Positions 1 through 11,912 of a stretch of 64,000 nt of DNA are shown here, piece by piece (within the stretch, counting starts at the first letter, position 1; every line of letters begins with the position of its first letter). The position numbers were made by a program, and so were the translations under genes. The stretch is from Parietaria judaica (Eukaryota > Streptophyta > Magnoliopsida > Rosales > Urticaceae): the NCBI GenBank assembly GCA_954871525.1, contig OX940869.1:22534001-22598000 (forward strand). Reading direction: 5' to 3'. Under the pieces are notes generated by a model that did no database searches, was not told the origin of the DNA, and was given only the letters and a program-made list of their open reading frames with translations.

Positions 1-3000
1 CGACCAACTCGCATGTTTATGAGTATTTTCTTTTTGAGCGATATAATATTTTGGTTTTTGTTTGTAGTTTTTATAAAAATAAGTCATATTTGGTATTTGA
101 TTATGGTTTAGTTTGGCATTTGTCTCCTTAATTTTGATTTGTTTGCTTAAAGATTTTAATACCACCTCTACAATTTAGTTTTATAGGTTTACTTCATTTA
201 ATTTTTAGATTGAAAATCAGTTTCTTTTTTTAACAAAGGCAACTTTATTATTAGTCAAGAACTTTTCTTACGGTGTCCACTTATGTTATTGGCTTGGTTT
301 CCTAATTATTTTCATCTTTGAATCCCAACTATTTCTTCTTTCAAGAAATGATTTGATTTTCTCCTTTCAGGAAAAGAAAAAAAAACAAAGGGAGAAACAA
401 CACCAAAACTCCGGTTCATTTGCGGCCTCCACGGAAAAAAGGGACCTTGTGTAAACTAGACTCTTATCTTCATAGTCTTTTTCACTAAGACTCTTAGCAG
501 TTTCACCTCAGACTCTTAGTTGTTTTACCTTCATCTATTTTTAACCAAGTTCTATAATTAAGAAATTGAATAAAATGTTTTATATTTAATATTTTGATTT
601 AAATAAAAAATTTAAATAAAATGGTTGAATTTTGGTTCAAATTGAATGTTACCTATATTAAAATATAGAAAAATCGCAGTGGACGGAGAAAGAACACCAA
701 GTCCGGCAGTGTCACTCTTTGCTTCAACTTTGGCTTCTAGAGACCTTTCTCGGTGACAACTCAATTCCCGCATCCACAGTCTAACTCACGAGTTTCATAC
801 TTCCAGTATTTTTTCTCTATTACTCTTAGTGGCTTCGTATTCATTAATTTTAGTTTTATACTTATATTTTAGCAAGCTATTATTTTTATAATTTTAGACA
901 TAGTATTATAACAAGGAAAAGAAGGAAATGGAGTACAATGGGTTAGATTTCATATCTCAACGTAAACAGAAAAAAATACTATAATAAACACAATTAAATT
1001 GAATATATTGATTTGATTTGAATTTTATTTTATTTCAGATCGATTTAAATTATTAATATATAGCCATAAAATAGAAATTCTTCTTTGATGTGTATTATTT
1101 TCATTTCTTTTTATAGTTTATACATTTCAAATAGTTTTTAATTTTTTAATACCATTTCCTTAATACTTTGAAGTTAGAATTAAATTTACTTAACTAAATT
1201 TTCGATTATACCTGTACTGTAATGATTTCAATATACCTGTAATATATAATGATTTCAATACACCTGTAATGGTGAAATTTGCGATTATTATTTAAGTCGA
1301 TAAAACTATGTGTATGGTTAACTAATACCCAATATGGTAGAAGTTCTTTACATAAGATGTAGGTTCATTTATCTACATAATTACACGTTAGTTTGTAACT
1401 CCTATGAAAAGAAAAAGGTTAATCGGATTAGCCTTTCCAACCACAAGTTGGAGCCTTCAAGTATTTCTATTGCACAGTTAACTTCTGTTTTTAAACTAAC
1501 TCCTTCAGCAGCTTGTGTGGCTTTGTAAGCATCATAATGAGGTTTTGGTGGACGTTGTGGTATAAAGCAAATGTATTTTTTTTTTATAATTGATTTGGAT
1601 TTTTCATTTGTGGTTTCTTATATGTTCGATAATTTTTTCTGTTTCCTTAAAGGTTTTTATGACTTTTGATGTCTGGTGTTTTAATAGGACGATTCAAAAT
1701 AAATGAACAGGACGATTGTCGTAATTGCTTCGGTTGTTGGCATCATTGTTATTTTATTAGCAGATTGTGAAGGTACTTCTTTTGTTTTTGTTTCTTTAGT
1801 ATATTTTCCCACGTCTCTGGAAATTATTCAATTTAAAAAAATTATTTTTACTGTTACTCCTGTGGGTCAAAAGTCAAAACGATTTAATTGTTACTCTTAC
1901 TCTTATGGGCCATTTGTCAGGCGACACCCGCAACCCGGACTCCACTTTGTTTGACTCTCAGTCACTCTCTCAAATTTGCAGCTTTTTTTTTTTTTTGCCA
2001 TGTCTTTGGACTTCGCCCCCTTCGCCTTCTTGCTGGTATATATATATATATGCATACTTTCTTTCTCTGCAACTTTCCTAGAGAGAAGAGGAAGCATTTT
2101 ATAGCTGCTACTGGTAATGATTTAAATAATATTGCAGCCATATAGATTTAATTGATATGGGACTTTTTCGGTTTGGTATTAACAAAATCAAGTTTAAAGC
2201 AACTAAAACTGATCCCTTTCGCAATGTGCAGATTTGCTATGAAAACTGTCCATACAAACACACGCAAACTCGCATATTCATATATGTTTTCATATGTTGA
2301 TTTCTCATTTGATGGAGTTGGAATCATCATAATCATTTAGGGGTAGGATACAAGTACACTTAACAACATGTTAGCTTTCTGCTTACATTTTAAATTTTTT
2401 AAGACGCTTCTTCATAACCATTAAATGTGATCAGTCAGAGAATCGAGGGTTAAACATCTACAGTTTGGTTGTTGAAGTAAGTACTTCGCTAAATAATCTG
2501 CAAGCATTTAGATTTTTTGTTAGTTTAGTTAGTAAGGGTTTTTACCTACTAACGTGCATGGCGCATGGATATAGGAATTGAACAATCCTATTATTTCAAG
2601 TTGTTCGACTATGCTGCTAAAATTTTTGTCCACATATTCTACTCCGTCACTGATCTACCATCTAAATTATAGGTAATTGCCGGGTTTGAATTTATTTTTA
2701 CAGATTTTTTTTTTCTTCACTTTCTTTACTTTGCCTCTTTGCATGCATTTTAGGTCTTAATGCACATGAATAAGTAATCTAATTCTTTGCTTTTTAAATT
2801 TCAGGCGATGAAATTCTGAATTTTTTCCTCCTTCCAAACCTTGCGATCGGGAAACTCGCCGGAGATTCTCTGCTCAGCTTTTCTACTCTGTCGCCAATTG
2901 TCAATCCCAGGTTCCATCTTCTATATCTCCCATCTTGAATATGTGGGCGATTATTTTTACACGAAGCGGTGTCGGATTTTTAGTTGAATTTGTGTTTGGA

Positions 3001-3913
3001 TTAATTTAGCCAGCATTTCTCTGCCCATACTGCGGCCATCTTGTCCAACGAGAATTGCCAGGTAAGTTTTAATATGGATATGCTCTCTCTGTTTTTCGTT
3101 TATCTTTTCCTTTTTTACCTTTTCTAATGGTAGATCTTGGAGCTCTTAGATCGACCCGACCTTCTTTGTTATCTCAAATGAGCTTTCTCCTTCGTGTCCG
3201 ACTAACGAGTCACTCTTAGTCATCTCTTAGATGAATCTTTTTATGTGCATTTTTTGGGCTGTATCATGATCTCAATGAATTATAACAATATTTGAGTCGG
3301 CAAGTTTTTCATGCAGTCACACGATTGAGAGTTGATAATCTTTATATAAATAAAGTTACTCAATGTTTGGCTTTGGTATATTCGGTTTAATCGGTATCGG
3401 TTCAATCGGTTTTGGTCAAAAATTCGGTCAACAACTTTTTTTTGTTCACCCCAGATTGAGAAGTGAACCAACAATAATTTAAAGAGAAATGAAGCACGAA
3501 ACCAATTAATTTTTAATGAATGTTTGGTTGATGAATGCATTTGTTAACATCTTATCCAGTAAGGTATAATTTGTGTTATATAAATGGGTGTTTTTCATAT
3601 AATTTTTAAAGGAGTTAAACTGTTTAAGTAGTGATATAAAATTTCATTAGTAATACATATTTAAAAAAATAATTCATTTTGTTTAAATTAATTCAAAACC
3701 TTTCTATGATATCCAATTTATAAACAAAAAAATAGTATGTGCATATTGATAGTTCATACATATATTTTCAATAATTTATATTTTTATGCTATTATTTAAA
3801 TAAAAACAACAAATTGTTTAGTTCAATGATATCGGTCTTTCGTTTAAAATTAATAATCAAAGTAAGAGTTTGTGAATTTTTTTATAAAAAATTAAAAATA
3901 GTATTTTATCATC
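1..3913. other. AT-rich intergenic DNA, no gene recognised
   Basis: Both strands hold only short open frames without recognisable domains. The composition is strongly AT-rich with many homopolymer runs. A few segments are richer in GC, notably 2805-3061. The right end of the stretch is the 3' part of a Helitron, so some of this DNA may be Helitron cargo, but I could not place the Helitron 5' end. Confidence 0.5.
2805..3061 (+). other. Two exon-like segments (possible captured gene fragment)
   Basis: Segment 2805-2910 follows a pyrimidine-rich tract ending in CAG and is followed by a GT. Segment 3014-3061 follows CAG and ends at a good donor, GTAAGT. In one frame the second segment reads FLCPYCGHLVQRELP, with a CPYCG zinc-binding-like motif. 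No longer protein can be assembled. It may be a 5' UTR plus a short exon, or a fragment carried by the Helitron ending at 3943. I do not recognise the parent gene. Confidence 0.2.
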
Positions 3914-3943
3914 ACCGCGCGAAGCGCGGTGTTGGTCCACTAG
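3914..3943 (+). mobile_element. Helitron 3' terminus (hairpin plus CTAG)
   Basis: A perfect 7-bp stem with GAA loop (ACCGCGC-GAA-GCGCGGT, 3914-3930) lies about 10 bp upstream of CTAG (3940-3943), and the next base is T. This is the standard 3' end of plant Helitrons, rolling-circle transposons that insert between A and T without target duplication. The 5' TC terminus was not identified, so element length is unknown. No Rep/helicase frame is visible, so it would be non-autonomous. Confidence 0.75.
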
Positions 3944-4712
3944 TTTCCATAAACCGGAAAAAAAAAAATCAACTAATATGTTTAAAATTTCAACTAAATA
4001 GAGGATTGAACTTAAACCTAAAATATAAATGAAATATCTGGTTTTATAATTTTATATAAACATTTTTTTTTACTGAAACACATATAATCATAGATTAAGT
4101 AAAAAAAACGTTACTTACCTTCATTGAAAAAATAAAACTTTCCGCGTTTCGAAATAACGGTGAATTGGGCGATGGCGGTGGGAAATCAACAAACATGGGA
4201 AACGAGGTAATAGACACAAAATTACAACGGAAAGCGAGCACGTAGATGCTGAGCAACCTTGAGATAAACTGTAGCGATTTTCATCAGAGATAAATGGTGT
4301 ATGACCATCAGGCAAATAGACACGATGCGACCTTCGTGAAGAAAGCGAAATAAAGTCTCCGAGTAAAAAAAAAAAAGTTCCTGGGAATGAGTTTGTTAAT
4401 AAAGCGAAATAAAGTGATTTTCATATTGTTCATCGTCCAATATTAACTTTGTTAATGAGTTTTGACTTGTTAATGGACTTCACCGTTTGGGCTATTGCTG
4501 ATTATATGTGCTTTGACCAAGCCTAAGAACATAAAAAATAGATTTATCGTTTTATATAAATTAAATGAAGAAATAGTATCTTTTAACGGATTCCACTATA
4601 ATTTATTCTTAATAAAAACTTAGGTAAAGCTTGACAGACCCAAGTCGAATGCAAAATACAAGCTCATGAGATAAAGGCACCAGCTCGATAAGATCATCTC
4701 GATAGTGCTAGC
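3944..4712. other. Intergenic DNA, nothing recognised
   Basis: AT-rich sequence with one 64-codon frame on the minus strand (4121-4315) that resembles no family I know. No repeat, TIR or RNA gene was seen. Confidence 0.4.
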
Positions 4713-5045
4713 CAAGGTTCAAAATGCCATTTTTGTCGATAAATCGTTTGACGTTATCAACAGATTAATCATTTGCCGATGAATTTATCGATGGAATACC
4801 TATAAAGTTATCGTTTGCCGTTATCGAAACTTATCGAACTTATAGATGGATTAATCGTTTCTCGATGGATTTATCGACGGAAAATCTAAATATTTTCATA
4901 CATATTTTATACTCAAAACATAACATAAAATACTAATGTCACAAAACGTAAATATAATGAAAGTCTCATACTTCATAACATAAATGTTGAAACTTGTTTA
5001 ACAAGTTAATAAAAATTTGATATACACATAGTTTACCTCTCTTTC
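4713..5045 (+). mobile_element. hAT-like transposon fragment
   Basis: It begins CAAGGTTCAAAATGCC and then repeats phrases built on 'cgataaatcgttt', 'tttgccgttatcga' and 'ttatcgatggaa'. The same phrases fill the left end of the hAT-like element at 46948-48279, whose right terminus reads CAAGGATCAAAAT in reverse complement. The left end at 4713 looks real. The right end is not definable, so this is probably a truncated copy. Confidence 0.45.
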
Positions 5046-5050
5046 TAAGA

Positions 5051-5091
5051 AGTCCCACAATAGATTATAAGAATATGGAATGGTTTATATA
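5051..5091 (+). promoter_or_regulatory. snRNA-type USE plus TATA-like pair
   Basis: AGTCCCACAA (5051-5060) resembles the plant upstream sequence element of U-snRNA and 7SL promoters. It is followed about 23 bp later by TTTATATA (5084-5091). Downstream, 'ggccctttggct' near 5119 weakly resembles the 5' part of U2 snRNA, but the match is short and the rest does not follow. It could equally be the promoter of an old repeat. No RNA gene is claimed. Confidence 0.2.
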
Positions 5092-5603
5092 CCAAAGAAT
5101 TGGGATAAGGGCTTGTGCCGGGCCCTTTGGCTCATAGGATTTTATGGATGGGAGAGGACTCACACAAATGTTCCACCACCACACGCTCGTCGCCATCCGA
5201 CCGGACGTGGCGAGGGGAGGAGAGGTGTTGGCACAATTATTTTTGTCAAAAATTTAATTGGTATTTTTGCCATAATTAAAACAAAAAAATTTGTAAACTT
5301 TTTGTTTTTTGGGCGTTAAGGCCAAACATTTGATTTTTTAAACATTAGAAATACACCGCTTACACTTGCCCTAACATTATGAATTCGCTGCTACACTTTG
5401 CTAAACATTAGGTATTTTAACCGTTATTAGATTACTAAGAAAAGGAGGCCCATAACGAGCCCACCACGAAATCATGCCCTCGTCATCCATTCAGGCCCAC
5501 GTAATCCCGCAAACAAAAAAAAAACAAAAAACGTGTCGTTTTGAGCTTCTCCTTCCCGTTTCAAACACAGCCACTCCAGAGAGAGAGAGACCCTTGAAAT
5601 CCA

Positions 5604-5606
<3 letters not shown>

Positions 5607-5635
<29 letters not shown>
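5607..5635 (+). repeat. (CT)n microsatellite upstream of the L34e-superfamily gene
   Basis: About 14 CT dinucleotides, roughly 225 bp upstream of the chosen ATG. CT/GA tracts in 5' leaders and core promoters are common in plants. A long antisense frame across it is a by-product of the repeat. Confidence 0.85.
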
Positions 5636-5637
<2 letters not shown>

Positions 5638-5858
5638 CATTGTTGATAACTGTTATCAACTTCTGTGCTCACCGACTCTCTCTCTCCTTCATGGATTTGG
5701 TTCTCGATTCGGATTACGGATACAGCTGATTGAACTCTGGTTTCGCTCTTTTGATTTCGGATCTCCAGGCTCATCAATTTCTCGTTCGATTCCGATTTGG
5801 CGATTCGGGATTGGATCGGTTTTTGGATTCGGAATCTCCGTTCTCTGCTCCGATTGAA

Positions 5859-6566
5859 ATGGTCTACCATCTCCCAAGCTCAATCTCGGTCTGCAAGTCC
5901 GTTGACCAAGCTTCCGATCTCGTCCCCGTTTCGATGAGCTTGTCCAAGCACGGCAACAACAATCACCTCCTCCATCACCGTGCCAGGAAGATTCCGAGCT
6001 CGCCGAGCCAGTCCATAGCTCCCGCCGGCTGCGACCGATCCCGATCCGCGGCGATCGACGTCGTGATCCTAATCGCCGTGGTCATCGCCTGCGGATTCCT
6101 CGTCCTCCCGTCGATCAAGTTCCTCTTGTTTCAGTCGATCGAGCTTTTCGGCCTGATCAAGGACGTTGTCAGAGAGGAATTCTCCGAGGCTCCGGTGATC
6201 TACGGATCGGTCGGGCTCAGCTTTTGCTCTGCGGTTCTCGCCGCGTGGAGCGTCCTGGCCTGCACCGGCCGGCGGTGCGGGAATCCGAGCTGCAAGGGCC
6301 TGCGGAAGGCGGCGGAATTCGATATTCAGCTCGAGACGGAGGATTGCATCAGGAATTCCGCCACTGCCGCCGCCGCCGCCGATGGAGGGTTGAAGAGAGG
6401 GCTGTTCGAATTGCCACGCGATCACCATCGCGAGCTGGAGGCGGAGCTGAAGAAGATGGCGCCGCCGAACGGACGGGCCGTGCTGGTTTTCCGAGCGCGG
6501 TGCGGGTGCTCCGTCGGGAGATTGGAAGTCCCGGGGACGAAGAGGATTAAGAAGATCAAGAAGTAG
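5859..6566 (+). CDS. Ribosomal protein L34e superfamily-type membrane protein
   Basis: Intronless, 235 residues from the ATG at 5859. The frame is open 43 codons further upstream (5730), but the conserved-looking N-terminus MVYHLPSSISVCKSV begins at 5859, so I chose that start. Two hydrophobic segments lie at about residues 66-92 and 112-135. A Cys-rich stretch follows (C135, C140, C145, C163; RRCGNPSCKGLRKAAEF), then an acidic/Ala-rich linker, a second Cys cluster (C215, C217) and a basic tail ending KRIKKIKK. This matches, from memory, the small plant group that Arabidopsis annotation calls 'ribosomal protein L34e superfamily' (for example At5g19025). Despite the name it looks like a membrane protein with a cytosolic zinc-ribbon-like tail, not a ribosomal subunit. 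Function is unknown. The CT-rich leader lies just upstream. Confidence 0.85.
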   Translation: MVYHLPSSISVCKSVDQASDLVPVSMSLSKHGNNNHLLHHRARKIPSSPSQSIAPAGCDRSRSAAIDVVILIAVVIACGFLVLPSIKFLLFQSIELFGLIKDVVREEFSEAPVIYGSVGLSFCSAVLAAWSVLACTGRRCGNPSCKGLRKAAEFDIQLETEDCIRNSATAAAAADGGLKRGLFELPRDHHRELEAELKKMAPPNGRAVLVFRARCGCSVGRLEVPGTKRIKKIKK

Positions 6567-8569
6567 GCTTTTCTCCTCCTTCACTGCTTCATCATCATAT
6601 AGAGAATGAATGGAACAGGGGTTAGAGAGAAACTGGGTTTTGTTTCTCCTTTTTTCCTTTCAGTCTTCTCAGAACTATTATCAGCTACATATGCTTGTCT
6701 TTAAATAATTAGTGGAATAATGGCGATTATAATAAACTTGTGTAAGGACCATATACTGTTGGTTATAGTGGAGAATACAAAAACCAAAATTCTTGAGAAT
6801 GGCTCTTCATGATTTGTTGTTTTGCTGTTAACCCTTTTGGAGATTCTGCGTTTCTGCTGTTTTCTCTGATTTGCATGAAGCTCTGAATTCATAAGTTGAT
6901 GATCAATTAGAAAGCTACGTAGACACTTGGAAGAAGGGTTGTGTTTCTTTTTGTGTATGCGCGTCCATGGCAGATATCAGGATCTGAAGCATGGCTATAC
7001 AGAAGGGTCCCTCGCTAAGGTAACCATTCTTATCTATTAGCAAAGCTTGAATCTTTTTGGTTTTAGTAAAAGAAATGACCAATTGTATGTTGGAAAAGTT
7101 TGCTGCAATGTGGTCAGTGTTTGACCCCCACTCTGTGCTTCTTTTAGCCAAAGTGTGATCACTCAGTCCCTGATCTGTTCAAACTTGTACGTGTATCATA
7201 TATTATTATCTATCCTTGGCCTGCCTCAAAATGGTTCGATTATGGGAATTTAGTTTCGATTCGAGGAATAACGTGATTAAGTCTGGCGGGAATAGCTCGG
7301 AGAAATTAGCTAGAATCGAAAATGGTTTCACAAAGTTACCTTTTCGCACGCTCTTTGGTTCAGAGTAAGAATCTTGGATTGGTACTTTTCTGATAGTATC
7401 AACTTATCAAGTACTAGGAAAGATCTTAAGAAAGAAAAATATTTTAGGCGACCCCCCTAAATGCAAAGTAAAGCCGCTCATGAATGCACCAATTCGCATG
7501 CCTGCTAATACTCACGGTTGTTATTATATTTTTGTTGTTACCGTTAAACCCTCCCTCGGTATTTATAAAATTTGCGAAGGATTCGTTGTTTCCTGTTTTA
7601 TTTTTCGGTTTTCGGTAAACGTTACGTAAGTCAAAACGATAACATGCTAGTGTGAGTTTCTTACCGGTACTCACTCGTTTCCGGTAAATTCTCAGTAAAT
7701 TGCAAAAACTCAAACCTTGAAACGAAAAGGGAGGGCTATTTTTGTGAGATTGAGGGTTGATGTCGAGGGTATTTTTGGATTTAGGTCCTCACTTTTACAG
7801 AATGAACCATCAAGCATGTGATGTTTGAGCATGTGAAGTGTAACTTGTGACTTCATTTTGTGAGTCAAGCCGGGGGATATAACTAATTTTTGGTTGTTTC
7901 ACTTTCAAATTATCTATAAATTATGATATGTTTGAAAAAATATATATCTCTAGAATCTTTTTTTATATTGTTGCATCATTCTATACAATAAGCCATAAGG
8001 CTATAGGTAGTAGCTACACTTTGTTTCCCAACCTACCTTTGTTTTTTTTTTTTTTCGTTGATTATAGTTTCAACGAATAGGTAAATATTTCACTTACAAT
8101 CAATTTGACATTGCTTGTGTATAAGTGGAAGATTTTTTGACAAAGTTTTAGCAGATGTATCCAGAAAATTAAATTATTCGATAAATATTTTAATATCAGG
8201 TCATTTTCTCGTATAACTGAAGTGACAATTGAGAAAAATTCTTCCCCTTTCAATCGATCTATTCTCAAAGCCGGCAATCTGAAACTAACAATGGAACAAG
8301 TAATAAAATGTTAAATTACAAATAAGGGATTTTATATACGTTGTTTTTTTTTTAAACTCTTTCAAAAATATGCTTTTATTTTTTAATTAGTAATAATATA
8401 ATATCAAAGTGTACTTTACTTTTGTTTTTATAATCTTCTATTTTATTTTTCGTAAATTAAAATTGCTCCTTATTCATCATTGTAAAATTTTGTTTTTATG
8501 TGCACTTAAATTTAATTTTTTTTTAAATATAATATATATTTAAAAAAATACATTTAGATGGTAGATAAA
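6567..8569. other. 3' UTR and intergenic DNA
   Basis: A possible poly(A) signal AATAAA lies at 6731-6736, about 165 bp after the stop of the upstream gene. Beyond it the sequence is AT-rich with no convincing coding frame on either strand; the frames at 6915-7151 and 7444-7713 (minus) resemble nothing known. No TIR, LTR or RNA gene was recognised. Confidence 0.45.
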
Positions 8570-8865
8570 GCAGCGGCAGATCTACGCCTAAAAGGTAGGG
8601 ACCATGGCCCTCCCTCTCCCTAAGTTCTCCGATTTAGTGGAGTTGAAGCCTACGACCGCCGTCTTAAAGGTAGGGTGCCATGGCCCTCCCAAAGTTCTCC
8701 GATCTAGTGGAGTTGAAGCCTACTACCAAAGTCTTCCGTTCCAAACCTAGATACAGTGGCGTATCCACGCCTAAAGGGGAGGCTACCATTGCCCCCTCGA
8801 AGTTTTCCGATCTAGTGGAGTTGAAGCCTACGAACACTGTCTTCCGTTCCTAACCTAACCAAAGT
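8570..8865. repeat. Three tandem ~95-bp repeats
   Basis: Each copy contains 'ccgatctagtggagttgaag' or a one-base variant (about 8627, 8699 and 8810), preceded by a GC-rich 'catggccctccc'-like phrase and followed by 'cctacga...gtctt'. The first and third copies also share 'atc(t/c)acgcctaaa'. The phrase 'gtggcgtatccacgcc' resembles ends of plant DNA transposons, so this may be a multiplied transposon terminus. No target duplication was found. Confidence 0.6.
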
Positions 8866-9205
8866 TGAATAATAGAGTATTCAAAGCTTTGTGTGATAAA
8901 CGAACTCAACTTGAGATGTAGCTTTTGGCATTTTTAAGTGTGAAAATGGACAGCTATATTTTTCAAAAAAATAAAATAAAATTGCACAAAATCTCTACTT
9001 AAATAAAGAAACATAAAAAAATTGTTTGCAAGTGATTACAAGGCAATGAGAGTGCGATAACGAAATAAGAACTTGAAGATATGTGTGCCAGAACAGTAGG
9101 TGCATAAATACACTAATAATAAGGGGTATTTATGTGAAAAGTAGTTACATCGTAGCATTTGTATAAGTTATATTGTCAATGTTATATAATGTTGACAGTG
9201 GTATT

Positions 9206-10360
9206 TGTTGATGCTGAAAATTAGATCACACGTTTTAGTGGCTCAATTGCTTGTGTTGGACCGAGCCCAATGTCGTATATTGGCTTTTGGGCATGGATTC
9301 ATGGCACCTTTGGCCAGACGAACCCTCCGCTGATCGTGGACCGCGAGCCGGGGCCTCCTCTATCTATTACCGTAAGGCCTGAAATAGATGGGATTCAGGT
9401 TTGGGACGCCACTCAGACCTAGTCTTCACGTAAGGAAGGTCACAGACTAACATTCGATAAACCGTGGTAGGTCAAACCCTCTACCCATATCATCGATCCC
9501 GGTCTGGTTCCCCCTGCCTATCACTACAAAGTATGTATCCCTTGGATAAGACTAGAAGATAGAATGATGACGTCCTAGATCCGGAACCTCAGTAGGAACG
9601 GTCGTAAACTAGATCGGGATCCTCTCTAGGGCTTTTGCTCTCATCGAATCCTCCGTCTCCGTATCTAGGGAAAAGAACACCCCAGGTCAGGGAGAACCGA
9701 GGGGTTTGCCCCCGTATTCACGTACGACATTTAACATTAGTATAGTGTTTAAGAGAGCATGAGTTTTAGAGGTGTAGAGAGTAGTTTTGAATGAGTTTAA
9801 GTGAGTTTGAACGAGTTACCGTTTGAATGAATCGAGCTCCTATTTATAGGAGGGTCGTGGGGTCTATATATGCAATTAAAAATCACTTTGGGAGGCTCCC
9901 GGGGTAAAATTATATGTTTTTCTGAGTCCCCGTGTCGTGGCCGACCTACTGGCACCGACCACATGTCCATCCTAGGCCTCACGCACCCTCACGCGCGCCT
10001 ACAACATGGCTGATGAGCGCCCACACGAAGGGCGCATAAGGAGCACTATGTCGCGCATGGGGCCTGCCTGGCACGCGAGGCGCGCATCTGTGGGCCCTGG
10101 AACGCGCGTGGGGGCACGTGGTGCCCACCCAAAGCGCTCCCGGCCCCTTTTTATGACGTCGGCCGAGTCCCGAGGCCATTTTTTTGACTTTTTACGGCGT
10201 TTTTGAGTATTTTGATATTTTTAGGAGTTTTTAGACACCTTTTTACAAAAACGGGCCTCCGGAGAGCGTTTTCGGGTCGAAATCGATTTATTTAATAAAT
10301 AATTAATTAATTAAATAATCTTCCTATATTAAATAATATTTAGAAAAACACCCCATAACA
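9206..10360 (-). mobile_element. Putative solo LTR, Ty3/gypsy-like
   Basis: Read on the minus strand it starts TGTTATGGGG at 10360 and ends CAGCATCAACA at 9206, so it has TG...CA borders with matching TGTT/AACA ends. A TATA box (TATAAATA on the minus strand, 9841-9848) precedes a GC-richer R/U5-like half. No coding domain flanks it. The expected 5-bp target duplication is not clear (GTATT on the left, ATATA on the right), so it may be old or the remnant of a larger element. GC-rich open frames around 9979-10206 lie inside it and look non-coding. Confidence 0.5.
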
Positions 10361-10452
10361 ATATATCTAATGTTTCTTAAGCATACTTCGAACAAAATTC
10401 CATGTACTTAATTATTCGACCGTTAACTTAGGTGCCACATGTATATTGGTGA

Positions 10453-10836
10453 GTGTGTTCCCTTAGTCATGTGAAATTTTTTTCGCTTTCAATGTATGTT
10501 CCGTCCCAACCCTACGATGGAGTTACATGTTGTTGCGGTGTACTCTCAAACCTCCTCACCTTTGGAACCCCTTCAAATCCTGGAACGCATTTTCATAGAT
10601 GCTACAAAATGATGTTTTGGATTTTGAAACCCTAACTCAAACCTCATATTTCTAAACTTGTATGTTTTTTTTTTGTTATTTTGTCTATTATTTATTTTTA
10701 TAATAAACACCCAAATCAAGAAAAAAGAGGGTGTGCATTTTCTCGCTGGATTGATCTACCTTTAGTAAGAGAGTTAGAGCTCGTGTTAGCTGAAATTCGA
10801 GATAGAGGTGAAGTTCGAGGCGACTCAAATGCTTGA
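10453..10836 (+). pseudogene. GRF-type zinc finger gene (fragment, one intron)
   Basis: Exon 1 encodes a Cys-rich segment with CCCG (10528-10539) followed by NPGTHFHRC (about 10573-10602). Exon 2, from about 10721, encodes CAFSRWIDLP and then a charged helix, ending at TGA 10834-10836 in the same frame. Together CxCG...NPGxxFxxC...CxFxRWID is the GRF zinc-finger signature (PF06839), a nucleic-acid-binding domain. The acceptor near 10720 looks good. The donor is not obvious, because the frame after 'HRCYKMMFW' reaches a stop at 10635. Many plant GRF proteins are short and transposon-associated, and a decayed MULE lies immediately downstream on the other strand. I cannot tell whether it is expressed. 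Confidence 0.5.
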
Positions 10837-11912
10837 GTTGCAGTGTTGTGCCATTTGCACCATTATGTAATTGTTGTGTATATTAGTTGGGTTAATGTTA
10901 TTTTCATTGTGTTAGTTGTGTATATTGTTTCTTAGGCTATTTTAGATGATTAGGTTAAGGAAAATTAAATGCAGTGTTGAACTTGTGTTTAAACTTAGTT
11001 GAATTTGTGTGTTTGAACTTACAATTTTTCTTCTTGTTTGATTGTGCATTTCAACTATGTAAACACTACCTTTGATTTTGCATTTGAACGTGTTTTTCTT
11101 GTTAAAAATGACATTATTTTTATACATTAAAAATGATCATTTTCGGCTAAACACAACCTTTTTTGCATCATAAAAAGGGCATGTTTTTACCAAGAATGAC
11201 ATGTAAAAACGAGATGCTTTTATACAAAAAAAGGACATGTTTTTATAATGTCATATGAGATTTTTTTATAACTAATAAAAACGACATGTTTATAAGACAA
11301 AAAACGACATATTTTATAAGCATATGACATGTTCTATAAGGCAAGTCAAACCAAATACAGATTAGCAGAGCATAATATTGCTAAAAAACGGCAAGCAAAA
11401 TACATACCTAACAAGTACAAACATTATTCGAAAATAAGGCCAAAACATACCACAAATATTGAGGCTTTAGCATACAACAATGCTACAAATTACCATGTAA
11501 CTTACACCCATAGACCTAAATACAAACATAATATTGTTTCAATATGAGTAACAACAACCTAGGAACGGATGTTGGTGGTAGTGTTGACAAGGTGGTTGTC
11601 GGACTCGATGTTGTTGCGATGCTTCCCTAGCTAGTTGTGTTGCCCGCCGTTCTCACCTCTTCGGTATCGCCAGAGTGTCACCCGTTTTTAATGGTCTGCC
11701 CATTTTCTTAGTTTTTGCGGGCTGAAATTAAAAAGGACAAGAGTATTACTATGAATTAGCGATAAGTATTAAAAAAAATGTTGCAATGTTAGTCTTAGTA
11801 CCTGGCTTGGTGATGGGTTATTACATGTATGACGAGTATGTCGAGGCATTCCACAACTTCATTAGTACTTGATCTGCTTAATCTGGGATGTTTTGATGGC
11901 TCCAAGGGCTGG
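10837..11912. other. AT-rich intergenic DNA with degenerate short repeats
   Basis: Between 11100 and 11340 phrases such as 'aaaaacgacatgttttata' recur imperfectly about every 40-50 bp. No convincing coding frame was found. It may be the untranslated end of the adjacent MULE, but no terminal inverted repeat was found. Confidence 0.35.

Noticed and set aside
5730..5858. 43-codon N-terminal extension of the L34e-superfamily protein
   Set aside because: The frame is open but the extension is within the leader, low in similarity to the group, and the conserved-looking MVYH start lies at 5859.
5472..5870. Minus-strand 132-codon frame with repeated Arg-Glu
   Set aside because: It is produced by the CT microsatellite and overlaps the promoter and leader of the real gene.
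9979..10206. GC-rich frames of about 66 codons on both strands
   Set aside because: They lie inside the putative solo LTR and have no domain or conserved start.
9201..10365. Target duplication for the LTR at 9206-10360
   Set aside because: Flanks GTATT and ATATA do not match, so no duplication is claimed.
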